Assembly (NCBI RefSeq): GCF_900086655.1
Contig: NZ_LT575476.1
Span: 146,503-210,502 of the forward strand
Length of the DNA: 64,000 nt
Source of the DNA: Paenibacillus tuaregi
GTDB taxonomy: Bacteria; Bacillota; Bacilli; Paenibacillales; Paenibacillaceae
Reading direction: 5' to 3'
Shown one piece after another: positions 7,694 through 16,861 of this stretch. Positions within the stretch are counted from its first letter, which is position 1. Every line of letters starts with the position of its first letter. Position numbers and translations under genes: made by a program. A model generated the notes under the pieces. That model did not search any database and was not told where the DNA came from. It saw nothing but the letters and a program-made list of their open reading frames with translations.

Positions 7694-8337
7694 CTATTCA
7701 TACTGCATAGTAACGACGCCAGCATATTGGGCAAGGCTTTCTTTGGTTACGTTCAACGTCTCTACGTCTGTTGTCCGTGTCCCAGCAGCTTCAAGGAATT
7801 TGTCTACCTTAGCGGAAATGATCCTTCCGAGGATTCCCAAAGCCTTCGTGCTATAATGCATTGGAATGGTTACGGTCGCTCTCAATTGACGCATCACTTG
7901 AGCGGCTTCTGGCCCATCGAGGGTCATCCTTCCTCCTACAGGTACGATGAGACTTTGCCGATATCTTTGACTTGTTCTTCGGTAAGCAGATGCCCCAGAT
8001 CCCCGCAATGACAGATCGTCAGTCCGTCCATCCGGAAGCGGAAAATAATATTAGGCCCTTTTTTCTGACCGTTTACCTTATCATGGAAGGTCTTGAACCC
8101 GCTAATGCTCACATCGCCGCGGCTGTATTCTTTTGGCTCGTTCACAAGCAAGTAATCGCCTGATGCGGTGTTAACTTTATTGTGATCGCCATGATCATGC
8201 GTAACCACGACAATATCCGATTCAACCGGAACCGGCATGCGGTAGCCAAGAAACTTAAAGTAGGGATCGATGAGAATTCTCGTTCCGGCATCTGAAGTCA
8301 GCAGGAATGAAGAGTGGCCGTACCATTTAATCTGCAT
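7694..8337 (-). pseudogene. Frameshifted MBL-fold metal-dependent hydrolase
   Basis: The upstream part (8337 down to 7936) codes for an MBL-fold start, with the zinc motif THDHGDH and a second site HCGDLGH. It ends abruptly after DIGKVSSYL. The downstream part in another frame (from about 7962 to 7694) continues with LIVPVGGRMTLDGPEA and IPMHYST, the normal end of the UPF0173-like family. In relatives the junction reads roughly DIGKVDVLIVPVGG, so a few bases (seven fits) seem to be missing near 7955. GAAGGAG supports ATG 8337. It follows the MFS gene as second gene of the operon. A sequencing error is possible. Confidence 0.8.
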
Positions 8338-8364
8338 AATCAACATACTCCTTCAGTTAAGTTA

Positions 8365-9567
8365 TTAGAATGATAACCGTTTGCCCTCAAGCTTCTTATA
8401 CACTTTAAAATAAACCCACGCCGCATTGATCAGCAGCAGCGCTCCCGTAACTATAAACACGTACCTGCTGCCTAGCAAGGCTGCCACCTGGCCGCCTAAG
8501 ATGGAACCTCCAAATACGCCTAAATACCCTGCCGACATGCTAAAACCAAACACTCTTCCCGTAATAGCAGACGGCGTAATCTTCTTGATCAAAATATTGA
8601 CAGATGGGGTCAGCCCAGCCGCTGTGAGTCCTAATAGGAAACGAAGGATCATTAACTGCCAGGGACTGTTCACGTAGGCTTGCGGAATGAAGATGATTCC
8701 TGCTGTGATAAGAGAAATCAACATCACCTTATGCGCCCCGATCCGGTCAGACAGCTTTCCCAGCCTTGGAGCAGCAACGATATTTGCCAGTCCCGAGGCC
8801 GAGAACGTGATTCCCGCGATTAGAGCAACATGACTGAGATTGTGGGACAACTGGGTAATATAGACGGTGAGGATCGGCTCAACCGAATATAGCGCCACAG
8901 ATAATACAAAGAAGGTCACGAATAGGGTGATCGTCAAACTCTTCTCGGGAATAAGAGTCCAGATCGCTTTGGCGCTCTGCACTTGTTTATTCTCGCGTGT
9001 GAATGTTTCCTTTACGAATAAGGCGGTTGTAATGAAGGCGATCAGCAGCAGCAGGCCTGTTATAAAAAATACATTTTGCGTACCGAAGTTTTCCTCCATG
9101 AAACCGCCAATCATGGGTCCGAGCAGGGAACCGGCAATGCCTGCTGTTGACAGGGTACCTAGTGCATAACCTGCGTGTTCCTTATCCGTCTGAGTTGCAA
9201 TTAATGTCGTACAGGCTGTGCTGTACCCGGTTATTACTCCTTGCAATAATCTGAGCCCAATCAATACGTACACATGATGTGCAAAGCCCATGCAGCCGAT
9301 CACGATCGCCATGCCCAGGCTTGCCCGCAATAACATAGGCTTGCGCCCGAATCTATCGGCAGCCGCACCCCAAATGGGGGAGAAGATAGCTGAGATGATG
9401 AAGGTAATGCCAAAGGCAAATCCGGAGTATCGGGCAACTGCACCTGGATCAGTCACACCAAGATGTTTGATAAAAAGCGGCAATACGGGCGCAATCTGAC
9501 TCATGCCCACACCGGTTACAAATATCCCGAACCAGCAAACGATTAAATTCCTTTTCCAAATCGGCAT
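8365..9567 (-). CDS. MFS multidrug efflux transporter (MdtG-like)
   Basis: 400 residues with twelve hydrophobic segments. Motif A in the 2-3 loop reads GAAADRFGRKPML, and a second copy in the 8-9 loop reads GKLSDRIGAHKVML. LGPMIGGFM in helix 5 is the motif C of drug/proton antiporters. It probably exports hydrophobic drugs with proton exchange. It is divergent from a TetR gene, with two operator copies between, so it is most likely repressed by that regulator and released by its substrate. Confidence 0.88.
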   Translation of the reverse strand: MPIWKRNLIVCWFGIFVTGVGMSQIAPVLPLFIKHLGVTDPGAVARYSGFAFGITFIISAIFSPIWGAAADRFGRKPMLLRASLGMAIVIGCMGFAHHVYVLIGLRLLQGVITGYSTACTTLIATQTDKEHAGYALGTLSTAGIAGSLLGPMIGGFMEENFGTQNVFFITGLLLLIAFITTALFVKETFTRENKQVQSAKAIWTLIPEKSLTITLFVTFFVLSVALYSVEPILTVYITQLSHNLSHVALIAGITFSASGLANIVAAPRLGKLSDRIGAHKVMLISLITAGIIFIPQAYVNSPWQLMILRFLLGLTAAGLTPSVNILIKKITPSAITGRVFGFSMSAGYLGVFGGSILGGQVAALLGSRYVFIVTGALLLINAAWVYFKVYKKLEGKRLSF

Positions 9568-9770
9568 AGAAACAAGCCTTCTTTCTGCCTTCTGTGTTAC
9601 GGGGCTTCTGCCTTAACGAGTGCCTAATCGCGGTCAGCAACCGAAAGCGTATAATCTCGATCCGCCGCTTCCCGCAATGTCGATAACATGACACCGCTTG
9701 TAGCAATTCCGTTAGGAGTTTGCTCTTAATTGTGCGTGTGTTGTAAGCACTTTTTTAGTATGATAACATT

Positions 9771-9816
9771 AAGCGGAGACCTCTCCATTTGATATTAAAC
9801 GGAGACGTCTCCGTTT
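9771..9816. promoter_or_regulatory. Double TetR-type operator
   Basis: Bases 9797-9816 form a perfect 20-bp palindrome with core CGGAGACGTCTCCG. Bases 9771-9790 match it at 17 of 20 positions. The two sites are 26 bp apart centre to centre, about 2.5 helical turns. They lie between the divergent MFS and TetR genes. Confidence 0.85.
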
Positions 9817-9857
9817 GTCAAGGAGATGAACCATATCAGGGTAGGAAGTGATATATC

Positions 9858-10460
9858 GTGTTTAATTTAGAGCCGCCGTCTTCTCGGGCTGAACGTCGCG
9901 ATGCGGCGGAGAATCGTCAACGTATATTGGATGCGGCACTTCGGCTTTTTGAACAAAATGGGGTCGAACAAGTCAGCATGAACCAAATTGCCGCGGAGGC
10001 GCAGATCGGTCCAGGAACGCTTTATCGCCGCTATCGCAATAAAAGCGAACTATGTCTCGATTTAATGAAAGAGAATATCGTTCTCCTCTTCGAAAATATC
10101 GATGCGTACTTGAAGCAATACCGGACAGATCCGCCAAGCCAGCGATTGAAAGGGCTTCTCGACTTGTTTATCCAGTTTAGGGAGAAGAAATATCAGCTGC
10201 TTGCAGGAGTTGAGGAATCCGCACCAACCAATCGATCTAGATCGCGATCGCAGAGCCCTCTATATGCCGAACTGCATCAGCTGTTGGTCGAACTATTCAA
10301 CGAGATGGCAGTACCCGGACAGCCCGTGCCGAACAGCGTTTTCAAAGCGGATATGCTTCTAATGGCTTTAAGCAACGATTCTTATTCCTTTCAGAAAGAC
10401 GAGCGCGGTTATTCTCCCGAGATGTTCCTGGAACAGATTTGTTTAACATTCCATTTGTAG
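9858..10460 (+). CDS. TetR/AcrR-family regulator
   Basis: 200 residues from GTG 9858, with AGGAAGTG upstream. The N-terminal HTH reads RQRILDAALRLFEQNGVEQVSMNQIAAEA, then GPGTLYRRYRNKSEL, the family signature with the recognition helix. The C-terminal ligand domain is unassigned. It is preceded by the double palindrome at 9771-9816 and most likely represses itself and the divergent MFS-MBL operon. Confidence 0.93.
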   Translation: MFNLEPPSSRAERRDAAENRQRILDAALRLFEQNGVEQVSMNQIAAEAQIGPGTLYRRYRNKSELCLDLMKENIVLLFENIDAYLKQYRTDPPSQRLKGLLDLFIQFREKKYQLLAGVEESAPTNRSRSRSQSPLYAELHQLLVELFNEMAVPGQPVPNSVFKADMLLMALSNDSYSFQKDERGYSPEMFLEQICLTFHL

Positions 10461-10508
10461 CCGCGTGTATGCTCGTTTAATGTCCGTTAAACAGACGCTT
10501 GGCTCAAA

Positions 10509-10553
10509 AAAACGGCAGCCTGAACGTAGAAGTTCAAGACTGCCGCTTTTTTT
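10509..10553 (+). terminator. Terminator after the TetR gene
   Basis: CGGCAG and GAAC pair with GTTC and CTGCCG; A run before, seven T after, so it may act in both directions. Confidence 0.85.
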
Positions 10554-10691
10554 ATAATCCCGTTAAATCCCGCAAAACTTTTATATATTGACCTATCCGT
10601 TCCATAACGGTGAAGACGAAGCCGTCTGGCCGTTAATTGGGATACGATTCTCATGCTGTCCCTAACGGGAAGATCTCAAAAAAGCAGCATG

Positions 10692-11279
10692 CTATGTCCT
10701 GACATGTTGAATCTCCTGCCACTTCATCTTCAAGGCTTTCAAATCTTCTATGAAGAACCTAAGTAGATTAGGCCGTCTTCTTACTGCAAGCGGGTGATAG
10801 GTGAAGCTGATGGGCATACCCTGAAACTCATGCCAGCTGCCTCGTAATTCCTTGACACTGGCATTCTCCTCATCCGGGAATAGAGATTCCGCCACGACAT
10901 TACCGAATCCAAATAATACAAGCGGCTGCTTCTGAATGAGCTGCAGCTGTAGGTGGGGGAGACACGCCGCTCTGGCCTCGGGTTTATTGTAGGCGTGCAT
11001 CGGCCGGCGTTTTAGCAGATAGGTGACATAAATATCGTTCACATCTATTCCGGCTTCCCTCATGCCGAATTGGAGGGTCTCCCGGGTACCGCATAGAAAA
11101 GAATTTCCCTCCCGATCCTCCCGGGCTCCGGGATTATCCAGAATCATCATAAGTGGAGCCTTCGGATTTCCTTCTCCCCAAATGACACGATTCCGCTGCT
11201 TGGATAGTTCGCAAATTTCACAATGCTCTATGCCATGGGGCGCTTGTTCCTCCGGCAGAATTACATAGGGATGATCCAT
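10692..11279 (-). CDS. Uracil-DNA glycosylase superfamily protein (family 4-like)
   Basis: About 195 residues. WGEGNPKAPLMMILDNPG followed by REDREG corresponds to the GEAPGxxED motif of family 4 UDGs, and HPLAVRRRP to the HPS/A-motif 2. CEIC near residue 24, and later Cys in FLCG and AACLP, could bind an iron-sulfur cluster as in family 4. The catalytic region differs from the consensus (DNPGAREDREG), so the exact base removed is uncertain. The start is unclear: GGAAGGAG lies 15 bases before ATG 11279, and a GTG at 11312 would start before it. Confidence 0.8.
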   Translation of the reverse strand: MDHPYVILPEEQAPHGIEHCEICELSKQRNRVIWGEGNPKAPLMMILDNPGAREDREGNSFLCGTRETLQFGMREAGIDVNDIYVTYLLKRRPMHAYNKPEARAACLPHLQLQLIQKQPLVLFGFGNVVAESLFPDEENASVKELRGSWHEFQGMPISFTYHPLAVRRRPNLLRFFIEDLKALKMKWQEIQHVRT

Positions 11280-11322
11280 GTTCTTGTCGTGCAGCTCCTT
11301 CCTTTCACACACAATGAATCTA

Positions 11323-11379
11323 TATAAGTTGAACTTGAGAATTACTCATAGGCAAGTTGTGAAATGATTCTGGAGAAGC
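11323..11379 (+). repeat. Dispersed intergenic repeat, copy R2
   Basis: 51 of 57 bases match 7499-7555. It sits between the UDG-like gene and the divergent DUF421 gene, so it lies in or beside their promoters. Confidence 0.8.
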
Positions 11380-11484
11380 TTATATAGCATGCCCAACCAC
11401 AATAAAAATTTGCCTTTAAACATAGAATAGCCGATGGAAGCAAAGGCCAATATAAAACCATCTGTTATACAAGGGGCTTGGCAT

Positions 11485-12177
11485 ATGACGTATGGGGAAA
11501 TTCTATTTCGTACAGCAGCATCTTTTATTGCTCTACTCGTTTTGACACGTCTGCTTGGTAAGAAACAAGTCGGACATCTAACGTTTTTCAATTATGTTAC
11601 AGGGATCACCTTCGGCTCCACCACGGCGGAAATTATCGTCAACAGACACATCACGCTGCTGCAGGGAATATCCAGCCTTGTCTTATGGTCACTCTTGGCA
11701 TTCATCATTGCATGGATTGGATTGCGCTCCGTCAAAGTGCGTGAGATTCTCGACGGCCAGCCTACGATTCTTGTCAAACAAGGTAAGATTCTGGAAAGGG
11801 CATTGGCTAAGCAGCACCTCAACATCGACGATTTAAGCATGCTGCTTCGGAACAAGGATATCTTCTCACCCGAAGAAGTTGAATTTGCCATCCTAGAACC
11901 TGACGGTCAACTCAGCGTGTTGAAAAAAGAAGAGCTGCTGCCCGCAACAAAAAAGGATATACAAGCAGCCACTACGCCTATTCACAGAATCCCAACTGAG
12001 CTTATTGTTGATGGTAAAATCGTAGAGAAAAATCTGATGAAGATGGGTGTCTCCGGTGCCTGGCTGGGCCAACAATTAAAGAAAGAGGGCATTCACTCTT
12101 TGGACCAAGTATTCTACGCAGAGCTCCAATTGGACGGGACGCTGTATATCGATAAGTATCAGGATTCGAACCCATAA
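11485..12177 (+). CDS. DUF421 (YetF-like) membrane protein
   Basis: 230 residues. Two to three N-terminal membrane helices (ILFRTAASFIALLVLTRLLG, FFNYVTGITFGS, ISSLVLWSLLAFIIAW) are followed by the cytosolic YetF domain with GQPTILVKQGKI and the later PTELIVDGKIVEKNL repeat. The function of the family is not known in detail; several members are sporulation or stress genes. ATG 11485 has AAGGGG 8 bases before it and the usual family start; ATG 11434 has no ribosome site. Confidence 0.85.
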   Translation: MTYGEILFRTAASFIALLVLTRLLGKKQVGHLTFFNYVTGITFGSTTAEIIVNRHITLLQGISSLVLWSLLAFIIAWIGLRSVKVREILDGQPTILVKQGKILERALAKQHLNIDDLSMLLRNKDIFSPEEVEFAILEPDGQLSVLKKEELLPATKKDIQAATTPIHRIPTELIVDGKIVEKNLMKMGVSGAWLGQQLKKEGIHSLDQVFYAELQLDGTLYIDKYQDSNP

Positions 12178-12231
12178 ATAGAGCTGTCCGCACTGAAGCA
12201 GCAACTCAAGTTCTCTCATGAAACTTCCCTG

Positions 12232-12262
12232 TTGACTTAAACCATAGTTTAAGTTTTATGAT
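12232..12262 (+). promoter_or_regulatory. MerR-type promoter with 19-bp spacer
   Basis: TTGACT (12232-12237) and TATGAT (12257-12262) are 19 bases apart. The spacer carries a perfect palindrome ACTTAAAC-CATA-GTTTAAGT (12235-12254). This is the hallmark of MerR activator sites, where the long spacer is untwisted by the regulator. Confidence 0.85.
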
Positions 12263-12306
12263 TAATCATGTCGACAATCAAAGTGTTAGAACTTGGAGGA
12301 CTCCAC

Positions 12307-12681
12307 ATGAAGTATTATTCTATCGGCGAAGCTTCAGCCAAATACAATATTCCCGAATCAACCTTGCGTTATTATGAGAAAAAAGGGTTGCTGCCGCTAA
12401 TCGAGCGGGATCATGCGGGCAGGCGCTTATTTTCAGAACATCAAATGGCGCTCCTTCAGGCTGTGATTTGCTTGAAGAACACACATATGCCCATAAGCCA
12501 TATTCGGCAGTATATGGCATGGATCGTAGAAGGAGAGGCCACGATTGAGCTCCGGCTGGACATGATGAGAAAACATAGGCAAAGAGTTCTGGATGAGATT
12601 GCATTGTTGACCGAATACTTGCCAGGAATCGATGCAAAGATTGATCGCTATATTCAACAAATTGAGGAGGAACGACCATGA
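12307..12681 (+). CDS. MerR-family transcriptional regulator
   Basis: 124 residues from ATG 12307, with GGAGG seven bases before. The N-terminus YSIGEASAKYNIPESTLRYYEKKGLLP is the MerR winged helix; a coiled helix follows, and there are no metal cysteines at the C-terminus, so an organic or stress signal is likely. It overlaps the SDR gene by ATGA and is transcribed from the 19-bp-spacer promoter just upstream, implying self-activation together with the SDR. Confidence 0.93.
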   Translation: MKYYSIGEASAKYNIPESTLRYYEKKGLLPLIERDHAGRRLFSEHQMALLQAVICLKNTHMPISHIRQYMAWIVEGEATIELRLDMMRKHRQRVLDEIALLTEYLPGIDAKIDRYIQQIEEERP

Positions 12682-13439
12682 AGCTTACAGGTAATACAAT
12701 CCTAATTACCGGAGGAGGCTCCGGCATCGGGCTAGCGTTTGCAGAACGGTTCATTAAAGCTGGGAATCAAGTAATTGTTTGCGGCCGACGCGAAAATGTG
12801 CTTCAACAGGCGGGGGAGAAAGTCCCCAATCTCATCACTCGTGTATGCGATTTGGAAATAGAGTCCGAGCGGGTAGCGTTGTTTGATTGGGTAACTGCGA
12901 ACTATCCGGACGTAAATGTGTTGGTGAATAATGCGGGTATTCAACTGCGTTATAATGTGCTTAAAGCGAATGTGAGAGACAATTGGAGCTATTTCAGTAA
13001 GGAAATCACTACAAATCTTGAGGCTGCTTGTCACCTGTCCATGCTGTTCGCTCCTTATTTTGCGGCAAAAGAATACGCTGCGATCATGAATGTCACATCA
13101 GGGCTGGCGTTTACACCGTTTGCGATAGCTCCAATTTACTCCGCAACCAAAGCCGCACTTCATTCATTCACTATTAGCTTAAGACACCAGCTTTCCGAAA
13201 CGGCTGTCGAAGTTATTGAGGTTGCTCCTCCGGCGGTAAATACGGATTTAGGTGGGGCAGGACTGCATACGCAAGGAGAACCGCTAGAGGCCTTCGCGGA
13301 TGGGATTTTCAACGATTTATCTGAGGGCAAACAGGAAATCGGGTACGGTACTTCTAAGGCCCGCTTACGCATGTCCCGGGACGAGATAGACTTGTACGCA
13401 GAGAAGATGTATCAGTCAACGAAAAACCTTATTGAATGA
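12678..13439 (+). CDS. SDR-family oxidoreductase (DltE-like)
   Basis: 253 residues. TGGGSGIG (11-18) binds NAD(P), NNAG is at 84-87, and the catalytic triad Ser141, Tyr154 and Lys158 (YSATK) is complete. This is a classical short-chain dehydrogenase; the N-terminus MKLTGNTILITGG and the overall pattern resemble DltE/YkuF-like members, whose substrate is not known. It is translationally coupled to the MerR regulator, which suggests inducible reduction of a reactive carbonyl (inference). Confidence 0.92.
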   Translation: MKLTGNTILITGGGSGIGLAFAERFIKAGNQVIVCGRRENVLQQAGEKVPNLITRVCDLEIESERVALFDWVTANYPDVNVLVNNAGIQLRYNVLKANVRDNWSYFSKEITTNLEAACHLSMLFAPYFAAKEYAAIMNVTSGLAFTPFAIAPIYSATKAALHSFTISLRHQLSETAVEVIEVAPPAVNTDLGGAGLHTQGEPLEAFADGIFNDLSEGKQEIGYGTSKARLRMSRDEIDLYAEKMYQSTKNLIE

Positions 13440-13492
13440 CTAGAATAATGAATGGATACTTCTTATTTCTTATTATCGATATATGAAGAACT

Positions 13493-13522
13493 AAGCTCGT
13501 CGTAGAAACGGCGAGCTTTTTC
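13493..13522 (+). terminator. Terminator after the SDR gene
   Basis: AAGCTCG...CGAGCTT hairpin followed by TTTTT. Confidence 0.75.
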
Positions 13523-13609
13523 CCTCTACAGAGGCCAGTCTGATTGCTTTGTCTTATTCATGGCATGGATTCCTGCCTATCTCTGGCGATGGTCGCAAGA
13601 ATTAATGTG

Positions 13610-13638
13610 TTGACAAGAGACAGCATGAAATATATTAT
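13610..13638 (+). promoter_or_regulatory. Sigma-A promoter upstream of thioredoxin
   Basis: TTGACA and TATTAT with exactly 17 bp between. It lies about 165 bases before the thioredoxin start, so the transcript would have a long AT-rich leader. In that leader, ATG 13699 opens a 17-codon frame, but its ribosome site touches the start and I do not count it as a gene. Confidence 0.7.
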
Positions 13639-13804
13639 AGACCCATAAAGTCTACAATTGTTTGTAAACTTTATTCTGCAATTTATCTAAGGGGAGGATG
13701 AAAAAAGCATTTGACTTGAGATTGGTAGCACAAATTTTTTTAGTTATATAATGGACATTAAAAATCCGTTATATCCATAAATAAATGAAGGGATGATCAT
13801 AATT

Positions 13805-14116
13805 TTGGCAATTCAACATGCAACAGATTCTACATTTCAAGAGATGCTTCTGGCAGAAGGCGTAACCGTAGTGAATTTTTGGGCAGCTTGGTGCGGACCA
13901 TGCAAAATGTTTGCTCCCGTCCTGGAGGAATTTGAAAGGGAAGCCAATGGCTCGATTCGAGTGATTAAAGTGAATGTAGATGAGAACCCGATCACGTCTG
14001 ACAATTTTCAGATCATGAGCATACCGACGACCATTATATTCAGAGACGGTAACCCGATTCATAAAGCACCGGGGGTATTGCCGAAACATGTTCTAACTCA
14101 GCTAACAGCCTCTTAA
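13805..14116 (+). CDS. trxA: Thioredoxin
   Basis: 103 residues from TTG 13805. AAGGGATGATC, close to a full anti-16S complement, is properly spaced for this TTG, while ATG 13793 lies inside the ribosome site. The start then reads MAIQHATD, standard for the family. WAAWCGPC holds the redox pair at about residues 30 and 33, and the cis-Pro loop is SIPTT. A cytosolic disulfide reductase. It may be a secondary thioredoxin since it is paired with an MFS pump 25 bases downstream. Confidence 0.94.
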   Translation: MAIQHATDSTFQEMLLAEGVTVVNFWAAWCGPCKMFAPVLEEFEREANGSIRVIKVNVDENPITSDNFQIMSIPTTIIFRDGNPIHKAPGVLPKHVLTQLTAS

Positions 14117-14141
14117 TAACGAGGAAATGGTGAGGCAGATT

Positions 14142-15554
14142 ATGAAAAGAAAACCCGTAATCATTGTCGCTTCTCTAATCATCGCAAATTTTCTGGCGCA
14201 GTTAATGCAAACCATGCTGAACACGGCTTTGCCCCAAATGATGCTTGACCTTGGAATCCAGGTCAATCGGGCGCAATGGCTGATCACCGTCTATCTTCTG
14301 GTCTCGGGGATTGTTATTCCTGTGACGGGATTCCTGATCGGAAAATACTCAACGAGAGCCCTGTTTTTCGCTTCGGCTGGGGCGTTTACGACGGGGACGC
14401 TAATTGCCGGCTTCTCCGCCGACTTTGTATTGATCCTGAGTGGACGGATTATTCAGGGTATAGGCGCCGGATTGCTGGTACCGGTGTTCCTGAATACAAT
14501 TATCATGGTATTCCCAAAGGAAAAACTCGGGGCAGCGATGGGGCTGGCCAGCCTCATTGTAGGACTCGCACCTGCACTGGGTCCAACGATTTCCGGCTTC
14601 GTGATTCAGAATCATTCCTGGAGAATCTTATTCTACGGAGTTGCGCCCGTTGCGATCTTGAACCTGTTTGTTGCCTATTATGGTTTGGAAAATGTCTGGG
14701 ATACGCACAAAGCGAAATTGGACTGGAGGTCTATTCTCTATTCGAGTTTAGGCTTCGGCAGCCTGTTGTATGGATTTAGCATCCTTGGCGATCAGGGAAG
14801 GGGGCTTCTGCTTGCGATGGCCATCCTTCTTGTAGGGTTCGTCATGTCCTTCTTGTTTGTGAAACGTCAATTCAAACTGGCTGTCCCTTTGCTTGATTTC
14901 AACGTGTTTCGCTACTCGAGATTTACTTATGCATCGATTATAGGCGTAGTCCTATTCATAGTAATGGCCGGGGTGGAACTGCTGCTCCCCATATATGCGC
15001 AAAATGTCAGAGGGTTAATGCCTAGAGAATCGGGGCTAATGCTGCTTCCAGGCGCATTGCTTATGGGGGTGTCGGGAATAATTGCGGGTAAGATCTACGA
15101 CCGTTTCGGCGGCCGCTATTTAATCCGGATCGCCTTTTTCGGGATTGCTACCGTAACAGCTTTATTAACGATAGCCTTGGCGGTTCATGCCTCCTATAAA
15201 ATGCTGATTGGATTATATGCTTTACTTATGACCGGGGTCGGTTTTATGATGACCCCAATTACTGCTTTTGCCATGGCGAGCTTGCCAAGCTCAATGATGA
15301 AATACGCTTCGCCGATGACGACGGCCATACGTACATTGGGCATGTCGATGGGCGGGGCTCTGCTCATCACCATGGTGACAATTACCGCAGATTATAGCCC
15401 AGTATCTTTTCCGTTCAATATGCATGAAGGAATTCAGGCGGCATTTTGGGCATTGACCTTAGTTGCAGCGGGTGGTTTTATTCTTACTTTCTTTGTTCCG
15501 TACGCCACAGGTTCAGCGGAACCGCAAGCCATGGAGAGCCGCCAAGCGTCATAA
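14142..15554 (+). CDS. MFS drug transporter, EmrB/QacA (DHA2) family
   Basis: 470 residues with about fourteen hydrophobic segments. QWLITVYLLVSGIVIPVTGFL and GRIIQGIGAGLLVPV are typical for DHA2 helices 2 and 4; GLAPALGPTISGFV is motif C of antiporters. It probably extrudes drugs with proton exchange. GTGAGG six bases before ATG 14142 favours this start over ATG 14127. It is likely co-transcribed with the thioredoxin. Confidence 0.9.
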   Translation: MKRKPVIIVASLIIANFLAQLMQTMLNTALPQMMLDLGIQVNRAQWLITVYLLVSGIVIPVTGFLIGKYSTRALFFASAGAFTTGTLIAGFSADFVLILSGRIIQGIGAGLLVPVFLNTIIMVFPKEKLGAAMGLASLIVGLAPALGPTISGFVIQNHSWRILFYGVAPVAILNLFVAYYGLENVWDTHKAKLDWRSILYSSLGFGSLLYGFSILGDQGRGLLLAMAILLVGFVMSFLFVKRQFKLAVPLLDFNVFRYSRFTYASIIGVVLFIVMAGVELLLPIYAQNVRGLMPRESGLMLLPGALLMGVSGIIAGKIYDRFGGRYLIRIAFFGIATVTALLTIALAVHASYKMLIGLYALLMTGVGFMMTPITAFAMASLPSSMMKYASPMTTAIRTLGMSMGGALLITMVTITADYSPVSFPFNMHEGIQAAFWALTLVAAGGFILTFFVPYATGSAEPQAMESRQAS

Positions 15555-15701
15555 ACGTCGTAAACGTCATAAATAAAGAAGGAGTACGGCAGAGGAGGAG
15601 ATCTGACGTAACTAAAATCCTCCCAAGTTGCTTAAGGCGGCAATGATTGAATCTATCTCAATGGGCCAAAGTGTTTGATTCAGAAGGTGTTTGAATCGGT
15701 G

Positions 15702-15745
15702 AAAGGGGCTTTTCCGGACAATGGAAAAGCCCCTTAACTTTTTTC
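15702..15745. terminator. Bidirectional terminator
   Basis: AAGGGGCTTTTCC pairs with GGAAAAGCCCCTT, then a T-rich run. It lies between the convergent MFS and WYL genes. The rest of 15555-15758 shows nothing else. Confidence 0.88.
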
Positions 15746-15758
15746 TGAAATCAGGAGA

Positions 15759-16733
15759 CTAGGAATTTGGGACATTATACTCTTCGAGAGCACGGACCAG
15801 CTTCCTTCTGACAGCTTCTCTTAGTTCTTCCGGCTGGATCACGACCGCTTCAGCGCCGAACGAGAAGAAATATTCAGCAAAGAATCGGATTTCTGTGGGG
15901 AAGATCTCCAACTGTAGTATGCCTGTGCCATCCTCGGAGCGATGGATTTCTCCCCAAGGGAAAATCCAGCCTTTATTTCGGAATAACTCAATCCCTTTTG
16001 CCGTCAGCTTCACTTTGACATCTACGCTTTCTTGTTTGCTGTAAAAATGAGGTCCCCAGTTCGTTAAATCCACCTCTGCAACGTCTACTGTAGGCGATAC
16101 CGCTTCAACATTTGCCCAAACGGCCGACCCTATCCGGTCTACCCGGAATAATCGGAAGGCTTTTCGCAAATAGCAGTAGGCTGGGCAAAACCAATATCCC
16201 TCATGGGCGTAGATTCCGATGGGTTGAATCGTTCGTTCACTGGTCCCGTACTCGGGATTTCCATAATTGATGGTTACGGGCAACTTTCTAATGGACGCTT
16301 GGAGCAATATCTCAAGGTAGCCAGCCCGTTCTGGGCGTGTATGTGTAAAGAAGTCGATTCGATGCCGCATCTCATCGATCTGGCTTTTCACATCATCCGA
16401 TAAATACCTGTAAAATTTCCGAAGTGCGGATTCTGCAGAGGCTTCGAAGGGAAGCGAACTGAAGTGCCGAAGAGCATGGGAAGCAAAGAATATGGAGAAG
16501 GCCTCATTTTCCGTAAATGAAATCGGTGGAAGGGTTCGCTCTGTAAGAACCTGGTATCCACCTCCCGCACCAACTTGAGAGTATAGAGGCACTCCCATTC
16601 CACTCAGCTCCTGCAAATCGCGCAGCATGGTTCGGGTAGACACACCAAATTCTTCAGCAAGCTCTTTGACGGTGAATCTCCGCTTCCGATTTACTGCCAT
16701 CATCAATTCAATCAGGCGCCTCGACTTTCCCAT
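15759..16733 (-). CDS. HTH and WYL-domain transcriptional regulator (YafY-like)
   Basis: 324 residues. Residues 1-60 form a DeoR/HTH_11 winged helix (FTVKELAEEFGVSTRTMLRDLQEL). A WYL domain follows at about 140-215 (QPIGIYAHEGYWFCPAYCYL, then FRVDRI), and a WCX C-terminal part. WYL domains sense ligands such as nucleotides or nucleic acids. It is divergent from the esterase gene; the palindrome at 16760-16776 lies next to its own start. Confidence 0.92.
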   Translation of the reverse strand: MGKSRRLIELMMAVNRKRRFTVKELAEEFGVSTRTMLRDLQELSGMGVPLYSQVGAGGGYQVLTERTLPPISFTENEAFSIFFASHALRHFSSLPFEASAESALRKFYRYLSDDVKSQIDEMRHRIDFFTHTRPERAGYLEILLQASIRKLPVTINYGNPEYGTSERTIQPIGIYAHEGYWFCPAYCYLRKAFRLFRVDRIGSAVWANVEAVSPTVDVAEVDLTNWGPHFYSKQESVDVKVKLTAKGIELFRNKGWIFPWGEIHRSEDGTGILQLEIFPTEIRFFAEYFFSFGAEAVVIQPEELREAVRRKLVRALEEYNVPNS

Positions 16734-16759
16734 ATATATTCACTCTCCCAAGAAATATA

Positions 16760-16776
16760 GTGACAAGTTTTGTCAC
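16760..16776. promoter_or_regulatory. Palindromic operator between WYL regulator and esterase
   Basis: GTGACAA-GTT-TTGTCAC is a perfect inverted repeat in the 128-base gap between the divergent genes. It is probably the site of the WYL regulator. Confidence 0.7.
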
Positions 16777-16861
16777 AATTATATCATACACTAGGAATAA
16801 GCCGGATCGTTGGATGAGATTACGGTAGAGAGCGATTAAAAAAGGAGAAGGAGAATATCAT

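Noticed and set aside
9449-9706. 85-codon frame upstream of the MFS gene
   Set aside because: Overlaps the MFS start in another frame and has no family features.
13699-13755. Short frame MKKAFDLRLV... before thioredoxin
   Set aside because: GGGGAGG touches the ATG, so spacing is wrong; 17 codons only.
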